From positions 3,386,001 to 3,450,000 of the forward strand of contig NZ_CP071182.1 in NCBI RefSeq assembly GCF_017298635.1: a stretch of 64,000 bases of DNA, read 5' to 3'. A program made the translations under genes and the position numbers. Under the pieces are notes generated by a model. That model made no database searches. It had not been told where the DNA came from and saw only the letters and a program-made list of their open reading frames with translations. Position 1 is the first letter of the stretch. Every line of letters starts with the position of its first letter. Of the stretch, positions 1 through 8,178 are shown one piece after another. This stretch comes from Paenalicyclobacillus mengziensis (GTDB lineage Bacteria > Bacillota > Bacilli > Alicyclobacillales > Alicyclobacillaceae).

Positions 1-1034
1 CGGCCCGTCGTTTGTGAAACAATCGCAGGAATCGAGGGATTGAGGAGCATTTCTCCGAACGTGCAGACTATCATACCAATCACAAGTTCTATGTAGTCCG
101 CATGGAGTAACAGCATCAGGCAAAATCCAACGGCGTAAAACAGCGCACTTGAAATCAGTCGCGCGTACAACGAGCGCGTGAGGAGTCGGTTCAGCAGCGA
201 AGTGAAGGGTTGGCCAACAACGATGACGATGCCGTTTACTGTCCAGAGGAAGCTGTAGACTGCGGGACTCAACCCTTTGCTGTTTAGATACGCAGCAACG
301 CCTGAGTTCCACGCCGACGTCGACATCATGACAAGCATGGACCCGAGAGCGAGGAACAAATACAGACGGTAATCCACCAACAGCGGCCGAAGTCCCGACC
401 CGGCCGTTTGACGCGGCAGACCGGACTCCATTCGGCTGTCACTCGTCAGGTGGATCCGGTTAAAGAACACCAAAAAGAATACGCCAAAACTGGCGGTACT
501 GATACCGTCAATAAAAAACGTCAGGTTAAACGAAATCGCAGCCAACACACCCGCAAGGCTGGTTCCAATCGCAACACCCATGTTGTTAAAAACATAGATT
601 GAATTGAACAAACGCGCCTGATGATCTGGCCAGCGAAAACCAACAAAGGCATTTACAGCAGGCATGGTGACAGAGAACAAAAAACCGTTCAAAGCCATGA
701 TAAAAATGTACGGAATCCAGGCCTTCGCCACAATCAGAAATAGCTGAGCGACGCCCGTAAGGATGAGAGACGAAACAATCAGTCGCTTCGGTCCCACCCT
801 GTGATACAGCGAACCGCCAAGAAACTGACCGACAATGCCCGCCGCCGATTGAATTAAGAGAACGACTCCGGCCTCAGCGTACGAACGATGCAGTACATTG
901 TGCACGTAAATGGTCACAAGCGGCCACAGCATCGCGTTACCAATGGCATTAAGTAGACTGGCAACAATAAACACGTACGACTCTTTCGGATAGGCAGTTG
1001 TAAACGAACGGATACTTGCGCGTAGGCTCTGCAT
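1..1034 (-). CDS. MFS multidrug-type exporter, 3' end cut by window edge
   Basis: Minus-strand frame read directly from the sequence. It starts at an ATG preceded by AGGAG with a 7-base gap, and runs off the left end without a stop. About 344 residues are visible. They are mostly hydrophobic with roughly ten membrane segments, and include a loop reading GGSLYHRVGPKRL, which is the conserved MFS loop between helices 2 and 3. Glycine-rich helices such as NNMGVAIGTSLAGV fit drug/H+ antiporters of the MdtH/YttB type. The substrate cannot be told. The gene runs in the same direction as the CapA gene upstream, about 50 bases away, so the two may be co-transcribed. Confidence 0.85.
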   Translation of the reverse strand, partial: MQSLRASIRSFTTAYPKESYVFIVASLLNAIGNAMLWPLVTIYVHNVLHRSYAEAGVVLLIQSAAGIVGQFLGGSLYHRVGPKRLIVSSLILTGVAQLFLIVAKAWIPYIFIMALNGFLFSVTMPAVNAFVGFRWPDHQARLFNSIYVFNNMGVAIGTSLAGVLAAISFNLTFFIDGISTASFGVFFLVFFNRIHLTSDSRMESGLPRQTAGSGLRPLLVDYRLYLFLALGSMLVMMSTSAWNSGVAAYLNSKGLSPAVYSFLWTVNGIVIVVGQPFTSLLNRLLTRSLYARLISSALFYAVGFCLMLLLHADYIELVIGMIVCTFGEMLLNPSIPAIVSQTTG

Positions 1035-1086
1035 GAGGTTGCTCCTGTTGTATTCAAGGTTTGAATGCCGACCCTTAAGTTCGACA

Positions 1087-2136
1087 TCAAATTCGCAAAT
1101 GCCTGCTCGTCGTAGCCAGTACCCGCCTCATGATTTTCGTGTCGCCAGCGGTAAGCTTTTGGTCGGGCCTCTTTAAGAATGGCCCCACCGGCAAAACACG
1201 AAATCGTGTACTCCCCTGAACCGGAAACTTATGCACCCACGTCGGTACGGTCCGGATTGCCCGCACGCGTACAACGCCTTTATCGTCCTTTGTCACCGTC
1301 AGATTCACGATGACGCCGCTGTCTGAGTGAATGTTCCCGAGCATCTGGTCGGAAATGAAGTTTCCGAGCGAATAAATCACAAATTTCTTCGCGACACGCC
1401 CGTTTCGTTCCCGGACGGTACGCAATGACATCGGCTGCAGTACATGCGGGTGAACGCCGAGCACGATGTCTGCTCCGTCAGAGAACAATCGCTTCACGAG
1501 TGACTTCTGCTTGTCGTTCGGAAAGCGGTGAAACTCTTGTCCGAAATGAAGCACGACAATGACGAGGTCAGCATGTTTTCTCATGCGTGTGATATCGTTT
1601 TGTATCTTCCCTGCCCATATTCGGTTGACGGCCCATGTGTGGTCCTTGGGGACAGGGATGTTGTTTGTTCCGTATGTGTACGCGAGCACCCCAACACGAA
1701 CCCCTTTGACATTCACCACCAACAACTTCGTCGAGTCCGCCCTGCTTCGGTAGGTCCCTGTATGCCGTAATCCGTGTCCATCAAGCGCGTTTAGCGTTCG
1801 TTTCAGACCGTGAATTCCCCTGTCCATGCAATGATTGTTGGCGGTCGTCAAGAGGTTAAAACCCGAGCGTTTCAAAGCACCTGCAAGCTCATCCGGACAG
1901 TTGAACATTGGCCAGCCTGTCTTCTTGTGGCGTTTTTGATATACAGCCTCTCTCCCTGAAAGCGTCGTCTCCAGGTTCCCTATAGTCAGGTCAGCTCGCC
2001 TCAAGTACGGCGCAACCTCACGAAACATGGAGTCAAAACTGTATGACTTCCCTCCCTCGCGTTTCGCTGAAGCTATCTGCCGTCGCCACATCAGAATGTC
2101 CCCGACAGCCGCTATATGAATTGTTTTCAAGCACAC
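1087..2136 (-). CDS. CapA-family metallophosphatase-like protein (no signal peptide)
   Basis: Family motifs of the CapA/PgsA (poly-gamma-glutamate biosynthesis) domain appear in order. They are VGDILMW near the start, NLETTLSG around residue 55, NNHCMDRGIHGL around residue 100, VLHFGQEFHRF around residue 197, and GADIVLGVHPHVLQP around residue 220. Length (349 residues) is normal for the family. Typical CapA/PgsA proteins begin with a membrane anchor, but this one begins almost directly with the catalytic core, so it is probably cytosolic. The start is GTG or the TTG two codons later; both follow GGAGGAG. It is divergent from a Mur-ligase-like gene, which suggests a joint role in making a polymer or amide-linked product; this is inference. 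Confidence 0.85.
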   Translation of the reverse strand: MCLKTIHIAAVGDILMWRRQIASAKREGGKSYSFDSMFREVAPYLRRADLTIGNLETTLSGREAVYQKRHKKTGWPMFNCPDELAGALKRSGFNLLTTANNHCMDRGIHGLKRTLNALDGHGLRHTGTYRSRADSTKLLVVNVKGVRVGVLAYTYGTNNIPVPKDHTWAVNRIWAGKIQNDITRMRKHADLVIVVLHFGQEFHRFPNDKQKSLVKRLFSDGADIVLGVHPHVLQPMSLRTVRERNGRVAKKFVIYSLGNFISDQMLGNIHSDSGVIVNLTVTKDDKGVVRVRAIRTVPTWVHKFPVQGSTRFRVLPVGPFLKRPDQKLTAGDTKIMRRVLATTSRHLRI

Positions 2137-2315
2137 TCCTCCTTCGACAGACCAGACGACAAGCGTGCTCGCCGTTCAGCCCTGCCTCTCACACAGACTA
2201 TTCATAAAGTGCTGTGTACGCATAGGAGTCCGCCCATCCTTGGATTTACCTGACAACATATAATCCGCTATACGGTTTGATTAGCATCTTTTGTGACTCT
2301 GGGGGCGACGGAGAA

Positions 2316-3572
2316 ATGGGTAAGGCTCTACGGTTGAAAAAACCCGTTATCGCAATTACGGGGAGCGCCGGGAAGTCAACGACGAAAGAGATGGTTGCTT
2401 CTGTCCTCGCCACAAAGTGGCGCATCTTCAAATCCGTTGACAATCTGAATTTCTATACACATACACGTCAATACGCAAAAAGGATACAACCCCGACATCA
2501 AGCGGTTGTGCTGGAATACGGGATGTCTGGAGCGGGACACATCAAACAGCACTGCTTGGCCATTGAACCCAATTACTCAGTCATCACCAACATCGGTTCG
2601 GCTCACATTGGAGCCTTTGGCGGTGATGTCCGAAAACTGGCACGAGCAAAATCAGAGATCATTCGGTGGATGAAACCAACGGGGACAGTTGTGCTGAACA
2701 GGGACGACAAGAATACCGCTTTAATTGACAAAGGGAAGTTTCACGGCAAGATTGTCACCGTAGGTATCAATAACAAGGCGACGTATCAGGCGCGAAATGT
2801 CCGATTCAGCTCTGCAGGGATGACATTTCAGGTGACGCTTCACGGCAAACATGAGCAGTTTACCATCCCGATTTATGGACGACATCATGTCTATAACGCC
2901 TTGTGCGCTATCGCCATTGGCGACTTGCTCGGTTTTTCACCCCAACAAATTCGTGTCGGGCTTCGCCGCTATCGGCGAATGCAACGCCGCACAAGCATTT
3001 ACCGGTTTGCCCGCAACATTGTTCTCATTGACGACAGTTACAGTTCCAATCCTCACGCTGCCAAGGCCGCTATTGATACGCTTGCACAAATTGGCAAAGG
3101 GACGAAGGTTGCCGTCCTTGGGAGCATGCGAGCTCTAGGCCCGTACGCAGGGAAGGGCCACCGTGAAGTCGGACGACACGTTGCTGCAAAAAACATTTCC
3201 AGGCTGTACACATACGGCGTTCTCGCTAAGCAAATCGGCGTTACCGCAGTAAAAGCGGGTATGCCAGCAAAAAATGTCATCCACTTTGCCAAACAGGACG
3301 CACTGAACCAGCATCTGTTGTCTCACCTCACCCCCAACACCACCATACTTGTAAAGGGGTCACACGCGCTTCAATTGATGGATACAGCAGACCTCCTGAA
3401 ACGACGCCTTAGCGGAAAACCAGCGGCGGCATTGAGGAAGTCTGCTATTCGAAGAAGTCCGAGTGGACAATCGAGAAAACCAGCCAGCAGGCGTGCAACG
3501 ACTGCAGTTCGAAGGAGGGTCCACATGCCCTTATTACGGGGCATCGTCAAAGCGCGTCGTAACCGGCGGTAA
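2316..3572 (+). CDS. Mur ligase-family protein lacking the N-terminal UDP-binding domain
   Basis: ATP-dependent amide ligase of the MurF type. The P-loop GSAGKSTTKEM sits only about 15 residues from the start. The central-domain motif NIGSAHIGAFG and the C-terminal-domain motif IDDSYSSNPHAAKAAID follow in the MurF order. True MurF has about 100 residues (the UDP-MurNAc-binding domain) before the P-loop; these are absent, as in PgsB/CapB. The ATG chosen lies behind a GGGGGCGACGGAG stretch; a TTG 13 codons upstream keeps the frame but has no ribosome site. The last 50 residues are very rich in Arg/Lys/Ser, an unusual basic tail. Divergent CapA suggests a joint pathway. The substrate is unknown. 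Confidence 0.8.
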   Translation: MGKALRLKKPVIAITGSAGKSTTKEMVASVLATKWRIFKSVDNLNFYTHTRQYAKRIQPRHQAVVLEYGMSGAGHIKQHCLAIEPNYSVITNIGSAHIGAFGGDVRKLARAKSEIIRWMKPTGTVVLNRDDKNTALIDKGKFHGKIVTVGINNKATYQARNVRFSSAGMTFQVTLHGKHEQFTIPIYGRHHVYNALCAIAIGDLLGFSPQQIRVGLRRYRRMQRRTSIYRFARNIVLIDDSYSSNPHAAKAAIDTLAQIGKGTKVAVLGSMRALGPYAGKGHREVGRHVAAKNISRLYTYGVLAKQIGVTAVKAGMPAKNVIHFAKQDALNQHLLSHLTPNTTILVKGSHALQLMDTADLLKRRLSGKPAAALRKSAIRRSPSGQSRKPASRRATTAVRRRVHMPLLRGIVKARRNRR

Positions 3573-3575
3573 TGA

Positions 3576-4952
3576 TTACTGTGGTGCTCTGACTTGGTCT
3601 CTTGACCTGCTGAGTGAGAGGTAACACAGCCCTGCGACAATGAATCCAACGTAGAAAGTAAGGTCAGCGCCGTGCAGAGCCTTGGCAATGGGCCCTTGGA
3701 ATAGTGAGCCCGCCATAAACGGGATAGATACGACAAACCCGACAAGAAAACTCACCAGACCGCGCCACTCGATGACACTCTTCATGCGCGTATCTGAATG
3801 AGCGGTACGGTACCGCTTCATCAAGTAAAAATCTGTAAAGAGCACGCCGAGCCAAGGCATGAACCAATATCCGAGCATAAGCAAGAAATTTTCGTAATTT
3901 TGCTCAAAGTTACCAGAGCCGTAGAGACTCAACCCCAGCCCAATCAGGCTGGCGACAACGGCCAGAGTCCACCGTGGCAGACGGATATCCATTGCCCCAG
4001 CTGCCAGAGAGTTGGAGTACAAATTGAGCGCGTCTGCCGCGGTACCGCCGAGAATGATGGCGATGACGGACACCGTTCCGAAGCCGCCCATCACCACGTG
4101 CAGATCGGAAATGGGGTTCCCTTTCGTCGACGCCGCCAACACAGCGACCGCTGCGCCGACCAGTTCCAACCAAACTGATGCCAGGAACGAACCGAGGAAT
4201 GCAAAACTCCATACTCGAGCCCTGCTCGTTCCTGTCGCCAAATAACGGCTGTAGTCTGAGGCATATGGTCCCCAACTGCCAATGTAGGAGAAAGCTGCGG
4301 CAACCATGACGGCAAACAGGACCCAGGGTTGACTGACGGAGGGATGATAGGCAGTCAGGGATGTATGATGCATCAGTGTGATGACCGTAGCAACGGCGAA
4401 CAGGACCCCGAGCACCACGGACATGATGCGTTCGTAGGTATGAATCAGGTTGTGACCATAGACCGCAATCAACCCTTGAAGGACTACGAGCATGAGTGCC
4501 CCTTGCCAGAAGGCGAGATGGGGTATGAGCTCCTGCAATCCGAATGAACCAAGGATGTTATTGACAGCAAACCAACCGATGGTACTGATGTAGTTGAGCA
4601 AAGCTGGCAGATAGCCGCCCACCCGTCCAAACGTCAAGCGACCAATAATGAGTTGTGGTGCACCGTAAGTGGGGCCCATTGCCGAGCACCCGGCCAACAC
4701 AGCAGCACCTAAGAAATTGCCTATCAACACCGAAGCAATCGTAAGGCTCCAAGACATTCCCAGCGAGATCGGTAAAAAACCAAGCGCGAAGTCTGCAATC
4801 GTTAAGTTGGAACCTAGCCAAAGTGTAAACTGCTGACGTGCCGTACCATGCCGTTCGGCATTTGACACCACTTCTGCTCCGTATGGCTCAACCTGTAAGA
4901 CACGCGCCCCGTACTTCGGACCTCTCTTATCCCCCTCCGCTGCCATTGCCAC
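3576..4952 (-). CDS. NCS1-family permease (purine/cytosine/vitamin type), candidate niacin transporter
   Basis: 458 residues with about 12 membrane segments. NCS1 hallmarks (Transp_cyt_pur) include an N-terminal stretch WLGSNLTIADFALGFLP, then LGMSWSLTIASVLIGNFLGA, GPTYGAPQLIIGR, and a mid-protein SYIGSWGPYASDYSRYL. The GTG start follows GGAGGGG with 5 bases between. The family moves nucleobases, hydantoins, allantoin, thiamine or pyridoxine. Here the gene lies downstream of niaR with palindromic sites in the 264-base gap, and a third similar site lies before a nicotinamidase-like gene, so a nicotinate/nicotinamide-related substrate is inferred. Not all NCS1 permeases can be assigned from sequence, so cytosine or allantoin transport stays possible. 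Confidence 0.8.
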   Translation of the reverse strand: MAMAAEGDKRGPKYGARVLQVEPYGAEVVSNAERHGTARQQFTLWLGSNLTIADFALGFLPISLGMSWSLTIASVLIGNFLGAAVLAGCSAMGPTYGAPQLIIGRLTFGRVGGYLPALLNYISTIGWFAVNNILGSFGLQELIPHLAFWQGALMLVVLQGLIAVYGHNLIHTYERIMSVVLGVLFAVATVITLMHHTSLTAYHPSVSQPWVLFAVMVAAAFSYIGSWGPYASDYSRYLATGTSRARVWSFAFLGSFLASVWLELVGAAVAVLAASTKGNPISDLHVVMGGFGTVSVIAIILGGTAADALNLYSNSLAAGAMDIRLPRWTLAVVASLIGLGLSLYGSGNFEQNYENFLLMLGYWFMPWLGVLFTDFYLMKRYRTAHSDTRMKSVIEWRGLVSFLVGFVVSIPFMAGSLFQGPIAKALHGADLTFYVGFIVAGLCYLSLSRSRDQVRAPQ

Positions 4953-5026
4953 GAAAACCCCTCCGCTTCTCTACTGTCACTCCAAAAATTCTTCCCCTGA
5001 TGTGAGGAAAATGCGCAGTCGATGAG

Positions 5027-5054
5027 TACACTAGTGTATATACACCTGTATGTA
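5027..5054. promoter_or_regulatory. Overlapping palindromes, probable NiaR operator of the NCS1 permease gene
   Basis: A perfect palindrome TACACTAGTGTA (5027-5038) is followed, after two bases, by TACACCTGTATGTA, and the two are bridged by a second perfect palindrome GTGTATATACAC (5034-5045). They sit 75-100 bases upstream of the permease start, where a promoter should be. The site before the isochorismatase-family gene (6982-6993) differs from the first palindrome at only two central bases. The neighbouring regulator is NiaR, a repressor that binds short inverted repeats. Binding is inferred. Confidence 0.6.
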
Positions 5055-5216
5055 CGAAAAAGCAATAAGGTTGCTAGGAAAAACACACTCGCGAAGATCG
5101 GTGAGATTTTTTAAAGTTTTTACATTTGAGGGGACTGGGGGACTCGGAGGAGCATTACATGGAATTACATGGCCACTAGCCACTAATGCTTCCAGGCCGA
5201 AGAGAACGGGCAGCCG

Positions 5217-5738
5217 CTAATCTTCTTCAAATACTTCGATACCGCGGGCACGCAATGCCTGAATGGCTTCAAGGAGACGACCCTGGGTTGGAGCAGCCAC
5301 CGTATGTAAGTGAAAACCTTCCGTTAGCGAAGAAAGCAAGAGGGCATCACTTGATGCGACATTCTCTAGAAAGAGCTCGACATCTCTGCGAGACGACAAG
5401 TGAAGTTGACCACGTAGTTCTCCATACAGAGGATGCTCGACAATGACGTCGACCACTTCAATCCCGAAGTCCACAAGGGTCATCAGCTCAACTTCTGTTA
5501 ACTCAGGTGTATGGCAAACGGACAACACCGTCGTCTGTGCACTCGGAACCGTTTGAACCCAGTATCCGCGGGGCGTCGAGATGATGTTGACACCAGCTGC
5601 GCGTAAGATGGCAACGTCATGCACGACTACCTGTCTAGTCACGCCACACCGTTCAGCCAGTTCCGTCCCTGTGAGTGGTCGGGTGGAAGCACTGAGTTCT
5701 GCCAACATCCGCTCTTGTCGGCTCTTCCTGTCTGGCAC
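5217..5738 (-). CDS. niaR: NiaR-type transcriptional repressor of niacin genes (HTH + 3H domain)
   Basis: 173 residues. The N-terminal half is a winged helix of the HTH_11 type (RQERMLAELSASTRPLTGTE, then a recognition helix RCGVTRQVVVHDVAIL). The C-terminal half is a 3H domain with the spaced histidines that give it its name (VEHPLYGEL, GQLHLSSRRD, EGFHLHTV), the nicotinate- and metal-binding part of NiaR/YrxA. The GTG start follows GGAGGGGG with 7 bases between. The family represses NAD synthesis and niacin uptake genes when niacin is plentiful. It reads in the same direction as the NCS1 permease, but that gene has its own upstream region with palindromes. Confidence 0.85.
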   Translation of the reverse strand: MPDRKSRQERMLAELSASTRPLTGTELAERCGVTRQVVVHDVAILRAAGVNIISTPRGYWVQTVPSAQTTVLSVCHTPELTEVELMTLVDFGIEVVDVIVEHPLYGELRGQLHLSSRRDVELFLENVASSDALLLSSLTEGFHLHTVAAPTQGRLLEAIQALRARGIEVFEED

Positions 5739-5986
5739 TTCAATACCCCCTCCGTCGATTTTTCAGACTCCCATTATAGTCCATTGGGGGAATCTGCGTA
5801 TAGTGAAGTCTCAAGCACGTTTACAATTACTAAGGTGGTAAGGAAACCATCCGAAAAGTGATAGGATTGAACGAGAGGACGAACGAACGGTACTATAAGC
5901 GTAGTCACAGTTGTTTTAATCAGCCCATTGGAACAAAACCTAATCGAGGTTCCACTCGATATGGACAAAAAGAAGGGAAGAAACGC

Positions 5987-6241
5987 ATGTCACTCGTTAG
6001 CATTCCGCGTCAGGAAAAAAACCAACTCATCGAGGACGTACAGGAATACGCCGAGGAACAGTTCGGTCAGCCGGTTGGGAACATCACAGCCGAAGGCCTG
6101 CTCGACCATATTTTGTCGCTTGTTACACCTTATGTATACAATCAAGCCATTGCCGACACCAAGCGCGTTTTATCGGACGAGTGGTCGCGGCTCGATGAAG
6201 AACTGAGCGTGCTGGAGCGTCCCATGACACGAAGACGCTGA
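5987..6241 (+). CDS. DUF2164-family small protein
   Basis: 84 residues starting MSLVSIPRQEKNQLIEDVQ. The pattern of an acidic helical N-terminus, a central LLDHILSLVTPYVYNQAIAD and a C-terminal WSRLDEELSVLERP matches my memory of DUF2164, a conserved small protein family without a known function. The ATG is preceded by GAAGGGAAG with a short gap; longer in-frame readings upstream lack any ribosome site. The stop codon lies inside the left arm of a strong terminator hairpin. It runs opposite to both its neighbours, so it is probably a single-gene unit. Confidence 0.75.
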   Translation: MSLVSIPRQEKNQLIEDVQEYAEEQFGQPVGNITAEGLLDHILSLVTPYVYNQAIADTKRVLSDEWSRLDEELSVLERPMTRRR

Positions 6242-6268
6242 GAGAGATGCCCATCCCTCTCAGCGTCT
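6233..6268. terminator. Rho-independent terminator between convergent genes
   Basis: A 12-base perfect stem AGACGCTGAGAG / CTCTCAGCGTCT with a 12-base loop, followed by TT on the plus strand. It overlaps the DUF2164 stop codon and lies about 40 bases from the end of the converging isochorismatase-family gene, so it can serve both. Confidence 0.8.
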
Positions 6269-6306
6269 TTGCCCTGATTCATATCAAGGATAAATGGTTG
6301 CTCATG

Positions 6307-6897
6307 TCAAGCCAATTTTGCCAAGGCTTCGAGCACTTCGTCTGTCGTCCGGATTTGGCCCATGCGCGGAAACACATACTCAATCACGTAGTCGTGTTCG
6401 CGCTTCGATAACCCTGTCATGGCGTCACTCACAAAGACTTGGTTGTAGCCGTGCTGATATGCCTCACGCGCCGTGGTATCAACGCCGATGCCACTGGCAA
6501 TACCACACAAGACGATGGTGTCAATGCCGCGCCTGCGTAGTTGCAGATCGAGGTCTGTCCCATAAAAGGCGCCCCAGTTGTGCTTCGTCACAACGTGATC
6601 GGACGGTTTCACACCGATTTCAGGCACAATCTCAGCCCAATCACTCGGACGTGATGCGCTGCTCTGCGCAGAGGGCTCATCCAATCGGGGATGCAGCATC
6701 TCCTTACCATCTTTGGTGTCGACGTGAACAAGGGCCACAAAAGCACCCAGTTCACGAAACCTTGCAACCAATTTTGCTGCCTTCAGAACGACCTCCTGAC
6801 TTTTGTACGGTTCGCAGTCACGAGAAACGATGCCCTTTTGCAGATCAATGACGACAAGGGCCGTTGAAGCCCCGCTCAGATGCTCTAGGTTGTTCAC
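6307..6897 (-). CDS. Isochorismatase-family cysteine hydrolase (nicotinamidase-like)
   Basis: The catalytic triad of the family is readable: Asp in [12 protein letters not shown] near the N-terminus, Lys in [10 protein letters not shown] and Cys in [21 protein letters not shown] cis-peptide region precedes the Cys, as in PncA, isochorismatases and N-carbamoylsarcosine amidases. I chose the GTG at 6897 (196 residues), which follows AGAGGAG; the longer TTG reading at 6954 has no ribosome site. A palindrome nearly identical to the one before the NCS1 permease lies 85 bases upstream, so the gene is probably in the NiaR regulon and may be a nicotinamidase. The zinc-binding DxHxxxH stretch of classical PncA is not obvious, so other amidase substrates are possible. 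Confidence 0.75.
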   Translation of the reverse strand: MNNLEHLSGASTALVVIDLQKGIVSRDCEPYKSQEVVLKAAKLVARFRELGAFVALVHVDTKDGKEMLHPRLDEPSAQSSASRPSDWAEIVPEIGVKPSDHVVTKHNWGAFYGTDLDLQLRRRGIDTIVLCGIASGIGVDTTAREAYQHGYNQVFVSDAMTGLSKREHDYVIEYVFPRMGQIRTTDEVLEALAKLA

Positions 6898-6981
6898 TAT
6901 CCACTCAACTCCTCTGTCTATGTAAGTGCGATTGAGAGCGCGCTTTATCCACAAGATGGGGCGCGTCCTTTAACAAAAACC

Positions 6982-6993
6982 TACATCAGTGTA
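6982..6993. promoter_or_regulatory. Probable NiaR operator of the isochorismatase-family gene
   Basis: TACATCAGTGTA, 10 of 12 bases identical to the palindrome at 5027-5038 (TACACTAGTGTA), located about 85 bases before the GTG start of the minus-strand hydrolase gene. Two such sites flanking a niaR gene suggest one regulon. Confidence 0.5.
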
Positions 6994-7071
6994 TCAGACT
7001 CCCGGGTAAAAGTTCTACGAAGCCCGCACGCTCTGAATCGGCCCGGTCTGGTTGTTCCCACCATTCTATCG

Positions 7072-7695
7072 TTAAATGTCCGCTTTCACCGCGCGTCCCG
7101 CAACAATCGGAATCAAGAAGCTTGGTTTCACAAGTGAATACTCGACGACCTCTAAAGGTGAATGAAACAGATAGTGACGAATATCGCGGTTGAGATTACA
7201 TCCGCCTCCGATTCGTTTCCATAATGGGTTGACCGTGTTTTGTAACCATTGAGAAACGGGCAAATCGTGTTTTACATGCTCCATGAACAGGTATTGGCCC
7301 TTTGGTTTCAAGACGCGGTGAATTTCCCTGAGTGTTTGGTCCACGCGGTCGACCGTACATAAGACCAAACTTGTGATGACCGTATCAAATTCGCTGTCTG
7401 CAACATCCATCGATTCAGCGGGACTGGAAATTGTTTGTAAGTCGGGATGCCTCTCTTCTAAATATCCTCGCATCGTATCGTCAGGTTCAAGCAGCAAAAT
7501 CCTTGAAACAGTCGAACCCAGTTGAACGATGTCTAGACCTGTACCAGCCCCAACAATCAACGTCGCTCCAGAAGCGCGTTGATTTTGTTCTGTTCGAACA
7601 TCTCCAACCATTTTTTCCAAGATGTCTTGTCCCAATATATAAGCTTGAGAGAAACGAGGATGGTTTGCCAACCTACCACGCCCTTCCATGTCCAC
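7072..7695 (-). CDS. Class I SAM-dependent methyltransferase (UbiE/METTL7-like)
   Basis: 207 residues with the SAM-binding glycine loop LIVGAGTGLDIVQL around residue 50, the acidic end of strand 2 in LLLEPDDTMR, motif II in FDTVITSLVLCTVDR and a post-motif helix HRVLKPKGQYLFMEHV. The EHV motif and the following WLQNTVNPLWKRIGGGCNLNRD match the small-molecule or lipid methyltransferases of the METTL7/UbiE group. The GTG start lies within a 14-base tandem duplication, so the exact N-terminus is uncertain. The substrate is unknown. Confidence 0.75.
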   Translation of the reverse strand: MDMEGRGRLANHPRFSQAYILGQDILEKMVGDVRTEQNQRASGATLIVGAGTGLDIVQLGSTVSRILLLEPDDTMRGYLEERHPDLQTISSPAESMDVADSEFDTVITSLVLCTVDRVDQTLREIHRVLKPKGQYLFMEHVKHDLPVSQWLQNTVNPLWKRIGGGCNLNRDIRHYLFHSPLEVVEYSLVKPSFLIPIVAGRAVKADI

Positions 7696-7720
7696 CGTAA
7701 AATGTCCACCGTAAAATGTC
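7688..7720. repeat. 14-bp tandem duplication at the start of the methyltransferase gene
   Basis: ATGTCCACCGTAAA occurs twice head to tail (7688-7701, 7702-7715), followed by ATGTC of a third copy. Because 14 is not a multiple of three, gain or loss of a copy would shift any reading frame that begins upstream of it, and would move the ribosome site of the gene. Confidence 0.8.
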
Positions 7721-7767
7721 GACAGAGCCGCGCGATGTGCGTTATTTAGCAGCTTGACGGTGAAGGG

Positions 7768-7974
7768 TTATCGTTTGTCTTCGTTTGACTTTCGAAATCG
7801 TCGTGCAATCTTCTGTGTAATTTCAGATAGCCACAGATACAGCCCGATTTTGCCAAGAAATTGAAGAATGGGTTGTATGGTCATAAACACTGAAATCATG
7901 AGAAACGCGATGATTCCGAACAAGATGACGAGAATAGACAATAAAACAATGAGAATAATCAACAAGACATGCAT
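7768..7974 (-). CDS. Small single- or double-span membrane protein, unknown function
   Basis: 68 residues starting MHVLLIILIVLLSILVILFG, with a long hydrophobic stretch, then a second apolar segment and a basic C-terminus (RRFRKSNEDKR). The ATG at 7974 has GGGGAG eight bases upstream; a longer reading to 8085 has none. No family recognised. It reads in the same direction as the methyltransferase 70 bases downstream. Confidence 0.55.
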   Translation of the reverse strand: MHVLLIILIVLLSILVILFGIIAFLMISVFMTIQPILQFLGKIGLYLWLSEITQKIARRFRKSNEDKR

Positions 7975-8178
7975 CGAACCACTCCCCGTAGAAGAAGGTC
8001 CCAATGTTTCTATACTCTCTGTCTGTAGCTGTAAAAAGCGGTTTGATATAGTACTCTGTAGAAGTCTCTTTGTTCGCCCAATCATGCAGTTGAATCAGGT
8101 CCTTTTTTTGCCTTTCCTTTTTTTGCCTTTATAGTAGACCAAAGTAGACCAATAAGCTTTCGAATGGAGGACATTGCA

